A stretch of DNA of 34,659 bases from Caldilineaceae bacterium (GTDB lineage Bacteria; Chloroflexota; Anaerolineae; Caldilineales; Caldilineaceae). The stretch covers positions 1 through 34,659 of the forward strand of contig JAHDWH010000045.1 of assembly GCA_023384455.1 (NCBI GenBank), read 5' to 3'. Made by a program: the position numbers and the translations under genes. Positions within the stretch are counted from its first letter, which is position 1. Each line of letters begins with the position of its first letter. The notes under the pieces were generated by a model. That model saw only the letters and a list, made by a program, of their open reading frames with translations. It was not told where the DNA came from and did no database searches. Below are positions 22,236 to 30,343 of this stretch, one piece after another.

Positions 22236-22299
22236 CGTACGCAAATCGTGGCTTCGTCACAGGCAATACGCCTACCCAATCCATTCCCATTATCCCACT

Positions 22300-23394
22300 A
22301 TGACCCCAAAAATCACCCACATCCACACCCTCCCCTACCGCCTGCCCCTGCACGAGCCGCTGGCTTGGGGCAAGGCCAGCGTACTCAACGACGCCCATCA
22401 CGTCCTGCTGCGGGTGACGCTGAGCGACGGCGCGCAAGGCTGGGCGGAAGCGCCCCCCCGCCCGACGATTTACGGGGAGACGGTCGAGAGTATCTGTAGG
22501 ATTGTGGCGCAAGAGTTGGCCCCCCGGCTGCTGGGCGAAGGGCTGGACGAGGCCACGCTCCCCAAACTCACCGCTCGGATGGCCCAGATTGCCAACAACC
22601 AGACGGCCCGGGGCAGTCTGGACATCGCCCTGCACGACGCGCTGGCGATGAGCCGGGGCGTGTCCCTGGCCGAGCATCTGGGCGCGGTGCAGGAGAAGCT
22701 CCGGGTGAGTTATATTCTGGGCATCGGCGCGGAAGAGGCGGTGTTGGAAGAAGCGGCCCGGGTGGTCGGCCAGGGGGTGCGGGTGTTGAAGGTGAAGGTG
22801 GGCCGGGAATGGGAGGCGGATGTGGCCCGCATCCTGCGCCTGAGCGAGCTTCTCGGCCCGGATGTGGACCTCTACGCCGACGCCAACGAATGCTTCACCG
22901 CCGAGAATGGGCAGCGGCGGCTGGCCGCGCTGGCGGAGATGGGGCTGCTCTACTGCGAAGAACCCCTGCCCGTGGAACTGGTGCGGGAGCGTTCTGCCCT
23001 GGCCGCCGCCAATGCCCTGCCCGTCATCGCCGACGACAGCACTTTCAGCCTGCGCGACCTGCGCCGGGAGCTGGCCCTGGACAGCTTCCACATTCTGAAC
23101 ATCAAAACAGCCCGCACAGGCTACACCGAATCCGCCGCGATGCTGGCCGCAGCCCTGGCCGCGGGCAAAGGGGTGATGATCGGCTCCCAGGCCAGCACTG
23201 GGCTGGGCACTGTGCGGGCCGCGCTCTTTGCCGCCCAAGCGGGCATCGAGCATCCGTCCGAACTCAGCTTCTTTCTCAAATTGCAGAGCGACCTGCTGGA
23301 TCGCCCGCTGCTCCTCCACGACGGTTATCTGCATCTCTCCGAGATCGCCGACGCCCGCATCGATCCGGACAAATTGAAAGACGCGTCTGTCTAG
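22300..23394 (+). CDS. Enolase-superfamily enzyme, muconate-lactonizing/dipeptide-epimerase type
   Basis: 364 residues from ATG. All catalytic positions of the MLE subgroup are seen: KxK at K164-V-K166 (VLKVKVG), metal ligands D194 (YADANECF), E220 (YCEEPLP) and D245 (IADDST), and the acid/base lysine K269 (NIKTART). These enzymes abstract a proton alpha to a carboxylate, and include L-Ala-D/L-Glu epimerases and lactonizing enzymes. The YADANECF, CEEPL and ADDST set fits a dipeptide epimerase or an N-succinyl-amino acid racemase; the sequence alone does not decide. It is monocistronic, followed by a 17-bp perfect inverted repeat. Confidence 0.9.
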   Translation: MTPKITHIHTLPYRLPLHEPLAWGKASVLNDAHHVLLRVTLSDGAQGWAEAPPRPTIYGETVESICRIVAQELAPRLLGEGLDEATLPKLTARMAQIANNQTARGSLDIALHDALAMSRGVSLAEHLGAVQEKLRVSYILGIGAEEAVLEEAARVVGQGVRVLKVKVGREWEADVARILRLSELLGPDVDLYADANECFTAENGQRRLAALAEMGLLYCEEPLPVELVRERSALAAANALPVIADDSTFSLRDLRRELALDSFHILNIKTARTGYTESAAMLAAALAAGKGVMIGSQASTGLGTVRAALFAAQAGIEHPSELSFFLKLQSDLLDRPLLLHDGYLHLSEIADARIDPDKLKDASV

Positions 23395-23399
23395 CCATC

Positions 23400-23444
23400 A
23401 TCGCATTATCCCAGCATCAACGACTGCTGCTGGGATAATGCGAT
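23400..23444. repeat. Perfect 17-bp inverted repeat (GGGATAATG words)
   Basis: ATCGCATTATCCCAGCA (23400-23416) and its exact complement (23428-23444) with an 11-nt loop. It fills most of the 79-nt gap between the enolase-family gene and the membrane protein gene. Confidence 0.96.
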
Positions 23445-23473
23445 AACGCAACTACCCTCCACAGGAGCCTCCG

Positions 23474-24514
23474 ATGTCCGCCTTCCCCATCTCCGCCCCC
23501 CTCTCTCTGGGCGATCTGCTGGACCGATCTTTTCGGCTCTATCGGGCGCGCTTTGGGCCATTTCTGGGTACGGCAGCCCTCTTTCTGGTGCCGATGAGTG
23601 TCTTGTCAGGGCTGCTCACCGGCACGTTTATCACCGACTATATGGACGCACTGACCGCACTGGGCACGGGCGGTGGATCGCCTCCGGAGGATGCGATCTT
23701 TCAGGCTTTTGGCGGTGTGATGAGTTTCGGCGCGGGGATGTTTCTGCTGAGCATTCTTTCCCTTGTGCTGAATGGAATTGTCACCCTGGCCCTGACCGGC
23801 CAGAGTATCGGCGCGCTCCACGGCGAATCTCTGCCGGTGAAGGAAGCAGTACGCCGGGCGCTCTCCCGTTTTTGGCCCTTTGTGCGCATAAGTATTTTGC
23901 AGGGATTGGCCTTTATCGGCGCCACAGTCGCCATTCTGATCCCGCTCTTTATTCTGCTCTTTCTGGCGGTTCTCATCGGCGGGGCGATTGGCCTCTCGCT
24001 TGACAGCCTGGGCGGGAGCGGGGGGTTTGTGGCCGTAATGGGGCTGGGGCTGCTCGTTCTCTGTGGCTATATTGCGGCTTTGCTGCTGACGGTCCTGCCG
24101 ACTGTCTATCTGTCGGCCCGCTGGGTGGTGGCGATACCCGCGCTGGTGAATGAGCAGTTGGGCGCCCGAGACTCCCTGCGCCGTAGCTGGGCATTGACTG
24201 CCGGGGGTGTCTGGCGGGCCGGGGGCTATGTACTCCTGCTCTGGCTTGTGGGTGCGTTGGTTATCGGCCTGCCTGTGGGTCTCTTTCAGCAGGTGCTGCT
24301 GCTGGTATTGCCCGCCTCGGCGATGGGGCTGGCTACCAGCATCGGCACAGCCACCAGTTCCCTCTTTTCCGTGCTCTGGGTGCCCTTCAATTCGGTTGCG
24401 CTGGTGCTGCTCTACTACGATTTGCGGGTACGCAAGGAGAGCTACGATCTGGAATTGCGTATTGATCAGTTGGCAGCGGAGACCGAACAGACGGATAGGG
24501 ATTCTCACCTATAG
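23474..24514 (+). CDS. Polytopic membrane protein (glycerophosphodiesterase-membrane-domain type)
   Basis: 346 residues from ATG with AGGAG 6 nt upstream. About six to eight hydrophobic helices are visible (for example 28-50, 85-110, 142-200, 200-225, 240-265, 280-300). It opens with SLGDLLDRSFRLYRARFGPFL and ends LLYYDLRVRKESYDLE, two hallmarks of the large family that includes the membrane domain of some glycerophosphoryl diester phosphodiesterases and DUF7847-like proteins. No catalytic domain is attached. It is the first gene of a probable operon with DUF4129 and DUF4350 genes; the general theme is membrane-linked MoxR-type assembly systems. Confidence 0.82.
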   Translation: MSAFPISAPLSLGDLLDRSFRLYRARFGPFLGTAALFLVPMSVLSGLLTGTFITDYMDALTALGTGGGSPPEDAIFQAFGGVMSFGAGMFLLSILSLVLNGIVTLALTGQSIGALHGESLPVKEAVRRALSRFWPFVRISILQGLAFIGATVAILIPLFILLFLAVLIGGAIGLSLDSLGGSGGFVAVMGLGLLVLCGYIAALLLTVLPTVYLSARWVVAIPALVNEQLGARDSLRRSWALTAGGVWRAGGYVLLLWLVGALVIGLPVGLFQQVLLLVLPASAMGLATSIGTATSSLFSVLWVPFNSVALVLLYYDLRVRKESYDLELRIDQLAAETEQTDRDSHL

Positions 24515-24531
24515 AAGGGAGTACCACAGAT

Positions 24532-25473
24532 TTGTCTCTGCGTCGCTTTGTCTTTCTCTGCTCTCTCTTTTCCCTGCTCCTGCTACTCTGGGGCGGTGGA
24601 TTGGCCGGGGCCCAGGACGAGCCGATCTCTCTGGCCGATTATCGGGCCAGGCTGGCCGGGCTGTTAGAGCGGATCGAGAGTGGGCGTGAGAATGCCCCCC
24701 CCAAAACAATCTCCCCGCCCGTACGGCTGCTCTCCGGCGAAACCGTTCTCCCAGCGCCGCTCTTTGGGCCGGATGATGGGGATGCTGTGGCGGTTCGTCG
24801 TCTTGCCGTGGCGCTGGAGCAGATGGACCTGAGCCGGGGAGACGATACAGCCGCTCGAATGGCCCAACTGGAGGCAGTGGCCGCCCGTCTGGACCTGTTG
24901 CAGCCCACCCTTTGGGAACGTTTCATCCGCTGGTTTTGGGAGTGGGTTGAACGGCTCTTGCCCAGACGCTCCCCTGTGGCCGGTGGCGCATTGGGGCAGG
25001 TCACCAGTACACTGATTGGGTGGGCGATCTTTGTCAGCGGCGGGCTGCTGCTGGTGCTGCTGCTGGGCTATTGGCTGCGCCGATTGCTGGCCGGTATGCT
25101 GGCTGGTCAGGAGAGCGGGGACGCAGAAGCAGGCGCAGATGGCTGGCCGGTTAGCGCGGCCCAAGCCCGGCAACAGGCCGGCCAGATGGCCCAGGCCGGT
25201 AACTATCGGGAGGCCGTGCGCCGCCTCTATCTGGCCGCGCTCCTGCGTCTGGCCGAGCGGGAGGTGATCCGCTACGATCCCAGCCAGACCAACCGGGAGG
25301 TGCTGGAGAGGGTAGACCCCAACGCCCCGACCCATGGCCATTTGCAGCCGGTGGTAGAGACCTTTGACCGGGTGTGGTATGGGGAACGGGAGCCGGACGA
25401 AGAGACTTTCCGGGTCTATAGCCGGGAGATCGACGCGCTGCTAAGCGAGCGGCGGGAGGGTCAACGTGGCTAG
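24532..25473 (+). CDS. DUF4129 membrane protein
   Basis: 313 residues from TTG at 24532; GGGAG lies 12 nt upstream, so the start is reasonable but not certain. A signal sequence covers about 1-27 (FVFLCSLFSLLLLLWGGGLAG), a transmembrane helix about 160-182, then the DUF4129 domain at about 225-305 (NYREAVRRLYLAALLRLAER, followed by RYDPSQTNREVL and VWYGEREPDEETF). In many bacteria such proteins occur beside MoxR ATPase, DUF58 and transglutaminase genes. The downstream DUF4350 gene starts inside its last codons with an 8-nt overlap. Confidence 0.9.
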   Translation: MSLRRFVFLCSLFSLLLLLWGGGLAGAQDEPISLADYRARLAGLLERIESGRENAPPKTISPPVRLLSGETVLPAPLFGPDDGDAVAVRRLAVALEQMDLSRGDDTAARMAQLEAVAARLDLLQPTLWERFIRWFWEWVERLLPRRSPVAGGALGQVTSTLIGWAIFVSGGLLLVLLLGYWLRRLLAGMLAGQESGDAEAGADGWPVSAAQARQQAGQMAQAGNYREAVRRLYLAALLRLAEREVIRYDPSQTNREVLERVDPNAPTHGHLQPVVETFDRVWYGEREPDEETFRVYSREIDALLSERREGQRG

Positions 25474-26665
25474 AATGGGCCGTTCCGCCGGCTTTCTCCT
25501 CCTCTTTCTCCTTCTCTTCGTCGCTGCCCTGCTTTCCCAGCGGCCCAACGCGCCCCACCCGCTCTACGCGCCCGGCGGGGATGGGCCGGACGGGTTGTTG
25601 CTTCTGCAGGAGTGGCTGGAAGAGATGGGGTATCGGGTAGATGAGACGGGACGGACCGCCTTTGCGCCCGGCCCGGCCCACCTGCTCTTTGTCTATCCGG
25701 GTGTTCACCCTTTCAGCCCCGAGGAGGTAGTGCGGCTGACGGCCTGGGTGGAGGCAGGGGGAAGTCTGGCGCTGGTGGCGGTGGACGATGACGAATTGTC
25801 CCGGACCTTCGACTTTTCCCTGATGGATGGGGGCATCGCCGGGCGGCTGGTGCAGAGCCAGCCCCTGCTGCCCGGCGCGTCCAGCGTCATCACCGGGACC
25901 AACTTTTCCCGCCGACTGGGATTGCCTGGGGATTCAAAAGCCGTGACGCTGCTGGCCGAAGAGGGCGGGCTGGCCCGGCCAGGGCTGGCTGTATTGGGGA
26001 TGGGCGCGGGCTGGGTCTGGCTGCTTTCCGAAGATTTCACCCTGACCAACCAGCGGCTGACCGATGACCGATCCACCGCCCAGGTTGTGCCCGCCCTGCT
26101 GCGGGCCGTTCCCCCGGGGGGGCAGGTGCGCTTTGACACCTACCATCTCTTTGGCCCCGCCGAGGGAGCGACCGGGCAGATTGACTCCTTGCAAGAGTGG
26201 GCCTATCGCACACCCACGGGCTGGGCGGCTATCTTTCTGCTGCTGCTGGGCTTTGGCTATTTGCTCCTGCAGGGGCGACGGCTGGGGCCACCTTTGCAGA
26301 CGATTACCCAGGGCAGACGGCGGGAGGCAGCAGAATTTGTGGTGGCGATGGCCGGTTTGCAGCGCCGGGCCGGTCTGCGCGACAGCATCGCCCGCCATCA
26401 GCTGCGGCAATTGAAAGAGCGGCTGGGGCGCGGGCTGGGGCTGCCCCCGGACCTGCCTGATGGGGACTTACTGGCCCATCTGTCCAGCCCACAGAGCGGG
26501 CTGACCGGGGAACAAGTGGAACGGCTGGGTCATCTGCTGGCCGCTCTCGCCGCCAACCCGGACGAAGCGACGCTGGTACGGCTGGCTGGGGAAGCCGAAA
26601 GTTTTGGGGTTACAGGAAATCGAAGCGGTGCTGGTTTGGCAGGGAAGGACAGAGCAGTGCGATAA
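25466..26665 (+). CDS. DUF4350 membrane protein
   Basis: 399 residues from GTG at 25466, preceded by GGGAGG 6 nt upstream and overlapping the DUF4129 gene by 8 nt: translational coupling. A hydrophobic N-terminal helix (about 8-24) leads into the DUF4350 domain (GADGPDGLLLLQEWLEEMGY-like GGDGPDGLLLLQEWLEEMGY; about 38-215), a GATase-like fold without a catalytic Cys seen here, and a second helix at about 250-268 (GWAAIFLLLLGFGYLLLQ) followed by a ~125-residue cytoplasmic tail. The family accompanies MoxR-type AAA systems. MoxR and DUF58 are absent: the next gene is a CBS protein. Confidence 0.88.
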   Translation: MARMGRSAGFLLLFLLLFVAALLSQRPNAPHPLYAPGGDGPDGLLLLQEWLEEMGYRVDETGRTAFAPGPAHLLFVYPGVHPFSPEEVVRLTAWVEAGGSLALVAVDDDELSRTFDFSLMDGGIAGRLVQSQPLLPGASSVITGTNFSRRLGLPGDSKAVTLLAEEGGLARPGLAVLGMGAGWVWLLSEDFTLTNQRLTDDRSTAQVVPALLRAVPPGGQVRFDTYHLFGPAEGATGQIDSLQEWAYRTPTGWAAIFLLLLGFGYLLLQGRRLGPPLQTITQGRRREAAEFVVAMAGLQRRAGLRDSIARHQLRQLKERLGRGLGLPPDLPDGDLLAHLSSPQSGLTGEQVERLGHLLAALAANPDEATLVRLAGEAESFGVTGNRSGAGLAGKDRAVR

Positions 26666-26714
26666 TGGGTGTAGATAGTATGTCACTGTCACCTGTCCAC
26701 GGAAGGAGAGAGAT

Positions 26715-27128
26715 GTGGAATTTAAGCATCTGACCGTCCTGCAGGCGAAACGCTACGGCGTTTTTGTCTGCAAAGGGGATGATAGCCTGGGCTATGCGGC
26801 CAAAGAGATGGCCCAACGGGATGTGAGCGCGCTGGTTGTGGTGGACGGCGAGGGACTGCTGGAAGGGATTGTCACCCGCACGGATCTGCTGCGGGCAGGC
26901 GCACTGGAACCCGAGTGGAGCAGCCTACCCGTCAGTTCGGCGATGACAGTGGATGTGGTGACTATCTCAATGCACGAAAATCTCGGCGTTGTGATGGAAC
27001 TGCTCTTGCAGGAACACATTCACCGGGTGGTGGCTGTGGAGAGGGAGGGGGCGGCCCAGCGGCCCGTGGCCCTGCTCTCTGCGGCTGATATTGTTTTTCA
27101 TATGGCACGGGCCGCCAGCGTTTCATAA
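26715..27128 (+). CDS. CBS-domain pair protein
   Basis: 137 residues from GTG with AAGGAGAGAGAT upstream; an ATG one base earlier is out of frame and stops after six codons. Two CBS motifs are visible: VFVCKGDDSLGYAAKEMAQR then DVSALVVVDGEGLLEGIVTRTDLL, and VVTISMHENLGVVMELLLQE then HIHRVVAVEREG...LLSAADI. A CBS pair binds an adenosyl nucleotide and acts as a sensor or regulator of an attached or partner protein. No catalytic domain is fused. It may sense nucleotides for the flanking genes; no partner can be assigned. Confidence 0.92.
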   Translation: MEFKHLTVLQAKRYGVFVCKGDDSLGYAAKEMAQRDVSALVVVDGEGLLEGIVTRTDLLRAGALEPEWSSLPVSSAMTVDVVTISMHENLGVVMELLLQEHIHRVVAVEREGAAQRPVALLSAADIVFHMARAASVS

Positions 27129-27219
27129 AACGGAAAATTTGCATTCCCTTGACATACCCTCCGCTTCCATTTATCCTGAGTGGAGATTCAGCGCAGGAAT
27201 GAGCAGGGGAGTTTATCCT

Positions 27220-28179
27220 ATGGCAACACGACGGAGACCAGCAGTGAAATTAGGCGTGACAGGCTTGGGCGAGCGCAAGGAGATTGCGCCCGGCGTCTTT
27301 ATCAATACCGCGTACCGGGGGTGTACCCCCGGTTTTGTCAGCACCGACGAAGGGGTGATTCTGGTTGACACCCCGCTGATTCCCGAACAGGCACGGGACT
27401 GGCGGCAGCAGATTGAGGACGTGTGCCCGAATGCGCCTTTCCTCTTTGTCTTTAATACAGACCACCACCGGGGCCACGCGCTGGGCAATCAATACTTTAT
27501 GCCCACAACCGTCATTGCCCACGAACGGGCACACAAAGAGATGTCCGGCTACACCGAGAATTTTAAGGAACGGGTCTATAACAGCTTCAAACGGGAGCCG
27601 GAGATTCAAAAGCAGATGACGGACATTGAGATTATCCCGCCCCATCTCACCTTTACAGACCGCGCAAAGCTGCTCTACGGCGGGCGGGAAGTGGACCTGA
27701 TTTACGTAGGCGGTCACACCCCGGCCACCAGCATCGCCTGGCTGCCCGAAGAGAAGATCGCCTTTGTGGGGGATGTTCTCTGGGTGGATCAGCACCCCTA
27801 TATGGCCCAGGCCAATTCCAAAGAGTGGATTGACGGGCTGGGGCTGATCCGGGAGCTGGGCGCCGAGTTGCTCATCCCCGGCCACGGACCGACCTGTACG
27901 CCGAAGGCCACCCACAAAGTCGAGGAGTATATCGTCTTTATGCGTGGCCGGGTGCGGGACTATTACCTGGCGGGCAAAAATAAAAACGAGGCCAAGAGCG
28001 GTCTGGTGAGCGAAATGCTGGCCTGGTTCCCGGTTCCGCCGGATCGCAAGGCAAAGATCGAAAGTCAGATTAAGTCTGGTATCAACCGGGTCTTCCGCGA
28101 GATCCAGCGGGAAGAGGAGCTTGCCAACGGCGGCGTGAACAGCGCGGATGATGACGACGACGAGGGCGACGGGGACTGA
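27220..28179 (+). CDS. Metallo-beta-lactamase-fold protein with altered metal motif
   Basis: 319 residues from ATG at 27220, where GGGGA lies 9 nt upstream; the open frame extends to 27091 but overlaps the CBS gene. The MBL fold is recognisable: the strand GVILVDTPL, the metal-motif region FNTDHHRGHALGN (78-90), then H166 (VGGHTPATS), D185 (FVGDVLWVD) and H222 (IPGHGPT). In the canonical HxHxDH motif, the first His is replaced by D81 and the catalytic Asp by G85; H83 and H86 remain. The protein may bind metal differently or hydrolyse an unusual substrate. It ends in an acidic tail (ADDDDDEGDGD). Confidence 0.82.
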   Translation: MATRRRPAVKLGVTGLGERKEIAPGVFINTAYRGCTPGFVSTDEGVILVDTPLIPEQARDWRQQIEDVCPNAPFLFVFNTDHHRGHALGNQYFMPTTVIAHERAHKEMSGYTENFKERVYNSFKREPEIQKQMTDIEIIPPHLTFTDRAKLLYGGREVDLIYVGGHTPATSIAWLPEEKIAFVGDVLWVDQHPYMAQANSKEWIDGLGLIRELGAELLIPGHGPTCTPKATHKVEEYIVFMRGRVRDYYLAGKNKNEAKSGLVSEMLAWFPVPPDRKAKIESQIKSGINRVFREIQREEELANGGVNSADDDDDEGDGD

Positions 28180-28201
28180 GCGGGAGGATGACGGGAGGAA
28201 G

Positions 28202-28335
28202 GGGTGACAGGGTGATAGGGTGATAGGGTGACAGGGTGACAGGGTGACAGGGTGACGCCTAGTCTCTACTTTCCAGTTCCCAGTCCCCAATCCCCAGTCC
28301 CCAGTCCCTACTCCCCAGTCCCCAGTCCCCCTATT
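28202..28335. repeat. Tandem octamer array GGGTGACA (x7) followed by CCCCAGT heptamers
   Basis: Seven units of GGGTGACA or GGGTGATA run from 28202 to 28256, then a period-7 run of CCCCAGT, CCCCAAT and CCCTACT follows to 28335. The two word families are the same as at 17165-17210 and 9842-9926. Both lie in the 183-nt gap before the TPR gene. The units are too short and lack spacers, so a CRISPR is ruled out. Confidence 0.92.
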
Positions 28336-28362
28336 TGTGACACTATCAGGAGTCTCTTTTTT

Positions 28363-29337
28363 ATGGCCCATTCTGTACGGGAGCAGCGGGACAGCCCGGC
28401 CAATCAATTGCGTGCCCGGCTGGACGAGGCGGAGCGGGCGGTGTTGCGTCTGTCTGCCAATCAGGTGGAGAGCTTTCTCATCGGGCTGGATACCATCGCA
28501 GAACGGATACAGAGCCTGGAAGCTGGCGGGCTGGACCTGCGGGGCGAGCGCACCCGGCAGGAGAGTCTGGTCAGCCGTCTGGAGGGCGAACCCCGGCTGG
28601 TGACTGCCCCGGCGGCCCAGGTGGGCGGCCTGGCCCACTTGCGCGGCCAGAATCCCCCGGCCACAGACGCCTGGTGGCATTTGGACGCGGTGGAGGCAGA
28701 GCAACGCAAACGGCTGTTCCGTCGTCTCTTGACGAGCGTGGGCGTGCTGGTTGGGCTGCTGCTGACTGCTTACATACTTCTGACCTACATTTTCCCCCCC
28801 GACCCCAACGCTGTACTCTCTTCCGGCGCGACGGGCCAACTGCCCGATCTGGTAGCCCGGGGCGAATGGGAGGCCGCGGATAGGCTCATCGCCGAGACCC
28901 TGGCCCAACTGACAGTAGAGGATGTGGAACTGTTTATCTGGCAATCGGTGGTGGCCGAACACCTTGGCCGTCAGGAAGAGGCCGACGTTGCCTTTGCCCA
29001 GGCCCAGGCGTTGGCCCCGCCAGAACGCCTGGCTGTCTTCTGGTCCACAGTGGGTAATGTGCGTCTGGCCGCGGGGGATATGCCTGGGGCGCTCGTCGCC
29101 GCGAACACAGCCCTTGCCATCGACCCGGACGAAGCCCAGGCCTATTTTGTGCTGGCCAGCCTCTTTGAGAGCGAAGGCGACGTGTCGGGGGCTATCGACG
29201 CTTTTGAGAAAGCCTTTGAACTGGCCGCCGAGAACAACCCCCAGTTGGCTGTGATTGCCCGGGTGCGTATGGGGATGCTCATGCAGAGCGCGCCTTCTGT
29301 CGCACCGGTAACAGCGACGCTTCCCAGCGGGCAGTAA
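28363..29337 (+). CDS. Membrane-anchored TPR protein
   Basis: 324 residues from ATG at 28363, with AGGAG 10 nt upstream; the open frame extends to 28252 but through the repeat. A charged helical N-terminal half (1-115) precedes one transmembrane helix (about 122-144: SVGVLVGLLLTAYILLTYIF), then an outside or inside tail with TPR-like repeats (about 155-310: ADRLIAETLAQL, WQSVVAEHLGRQEEADVAFA, NTALAIDPDEAQAYFVLASL, AIDAFEKAFELA). No catalytic residues are seen. It may be a scaffold for a membrane complex; the N-terminal half could pack with the DUF4129/DUF4350 products nearby, though this is speculation. Confidence 0.78.
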   Translation: MAHSVREQRDSPANQLRARLDEAERAVLRLSANQVESFLIGLDTIAERIQSLEAGGLDLRGERTRQESLVSRLEGEPRLVTAPAAQVGGLAHLRGQNPPATDAWWHLDAVEAEQRKRLFRRLLTSVGVLVGLLLTAYILLTYIFPPDPNAVLSSGATGQLPDLVARGEWEAADRLIAETLAQLTVEDVELFIWQSVVAEHLGRQEEADVAFAQAQALAPPERLAVFWSTVGNVRLAAGDMPGALVAANTALAIDPDEAQAYFVLASLFESEGDVSGAIDAFEKAFELAAENNPQLAVIARVRMGMLMQSAPSVAPVTATLPSGQ

Positions 29338-29343
29338 TTTTTT

Positions 29344-29419
29344 GTACCTGTTCAGCCACCCCGAACTGGATCGACTCCTCCCCCAAGCTGGGGGAGGTTG
29401 GGTGGGGGTGCATAGTTAC
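29344..29419. mobile_element. Palindromic MITE-like element (copy 2)
   Basis: Begins GTACCTGTTCAGCCACCCC and ends GGGTGGGGGTGCATAGTTAC. Inner stem: CTCCTCCCCCA followed by AGCTGGGGGAGG. It shares a 21-nt inner match with copy 1 (6806-6908). The outer end GTTAC plus the next AAT makes TACAAT (29417-29422), a possible -10 box for the gene at 29445, though no -35 is seen. Confidence 0.75.
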
Positions 29420-29444
29420 AATTTTCTTGCGTATGAGGTGACCG

Positions 29445-30185
29445 ATGGCGATTCTGGCCGAATATCACAAACCCCAATCCGTGGCGGAAGCGGTGGCCCT
29501 GCTGCGGCGCACGGATGTACGTCTGCGTCCCCTGGCTGGCGGCTCTCAACTGGTGGGGGCGCTGGAAACCCGGACGCTTAAGGCTGTGGATGGGGTTGTG
29601 GACCTGGCCGGGCTGGGGCTGCACCGCATTTTCGCCACGATTGCTCTGTTGCGTATCGGTGCAACCGCCACCCTTTCTGATGTGAGCAGCCATTCAGTGG
29701 CAGGGGCACTGGCAGGGGGTATCTTGCGCCGCACTGCCGCCTGCGAAGGGCCGGTAAATTTACGCAACGCCGCCACCGTTGGGGGGCTAATCGCCTGTGC
29801 CGAGATGGACAGCGAATTCTACGCCGCGCTTCTGGCCCTGAATGCCTCCGTCATTGTCAGTGATGGGAGGCACGAAACCAGCATCCCCCTGCCCGTTTTC
29901 GCACTGCCCTCGTCCCACCACCTCATCATTGCCGTCACACTGCCCATCCGTACTCTCCGCGCCGGCCACGCCCGGATTGCCCGCACCCCATCCGACAGGT
30001 GCATTGTGGCCGCGGTGGCGGTTATGGGCGACGGGGTGGAGCGGGTCGCGCTCTGCGGTGTCGGGGAGCGTCCCCTGCTGGCGGGCGGTGCGCTCACCCC
30101 GCCGGACAATTGGAAGGGCAGCGCCGAATACCGGCTGGCGATGGCCGATGTGGTCCGCCACCGCGCGCTGACCGAAGCGCGCTAG
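29445..30185 (+). CDS. FAD-binding subunit of a molybdopterin hydroxylase (CoxM-like), solitary
   Basis: 246 residues from ATG with GAGGTG 4 nt upstream. The CoxM-type FAD-binding domain is seen: EYHKPQSVAEAVALLRRTD, the loop PLAGGSQLVGAL (in place of the usual AGGTDL) and NLRNAATVGGLIACAEMDSE, then LPIRTL. In xanthine dehydrogenase/CO dehydrogenase-type enzymes this subunit passes electrons between FAD and iron-sulfur clusters. It is slightly short (family ~280), and no molybdopterin large subunit or [2Fe-2S] small subunit flanks it. It could be a leftover of a lost operon or a partner for genes elsewhere. Its stop lies 16 nt before the terminal direct repeat of the element at 30202. Confidence 0.82.
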   Translation: MAILAEYHKPQSVAEAVALLRRTDVRLRPLAGGSQLVGALETRTLKAVDGVVDLAGLGLHRIFATIALLRIGATATLSDVSSHSVAGALAGGILRRTAACEGPVNLRNAATVGGLIACAEMDSEFYAALLALNASVIVSDGRHETSIPLPVFALPSSHHLIIAVTLPIRTLRAGHARIARTPSDRCIVAAVAVMGDGVERVALCGVGERPLLAGGALTPPDNWKGSAEYRLAMADVVRHRALTEAR

Positions 30186-30201
30186 CGCGCACGATCCCCG
30201 C

Positions 30202-30343
30202 TTTATCGCAAACTATGTACTGATCAACGAGATGATAAAACGTAGGTGCGGTTTGTAACCGCACTTCTCCGGGTGAAAGTGCGGTTGCAAACCGCACCTA
30301 CAGATTCCACGATCTTCTTGATCAGTACATTTATCGCAAACTA
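30202..30343. mobile_element. MITE-like element with 12-bp TIRs and 14-bp direct repeats
   Basis: The 12-bp inverted ends TGTACTGATCAA (30216-30227) and TTGATCAGTACA (30318-30329) are perfect. Outside them, TTTATCGCAAACTA is repeated exactly at 30202-30215 and 30330-30343, as a target-site duplication would be. Inside is a hairpin: GTAGGTGCGGTTTGTAACCG (30242-30261) pairs with the arm ending at 30301, with arms of about 26 bp. The right-hand direct repeat contains the stop codon of the GMC remnant, so the element inserted at that stop. No transposase is encoded in its 114 bp. A right-end relative is at 33586-33618. Confidence 0.8.

Noticed and set aside
28202..28256. CRISPR-like array
   Set aside because: Units are 8 nt with no spacers, and no cas genes are nearby.
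27250..28962. 570-codon minus-strand open frame opposite the MBL and TPR genes
   Set aside because: It runs across two plus-strand genes and a tandem repeat array, with repetitive GTGDWG-type residues from the repeat; no domain is recognisable.
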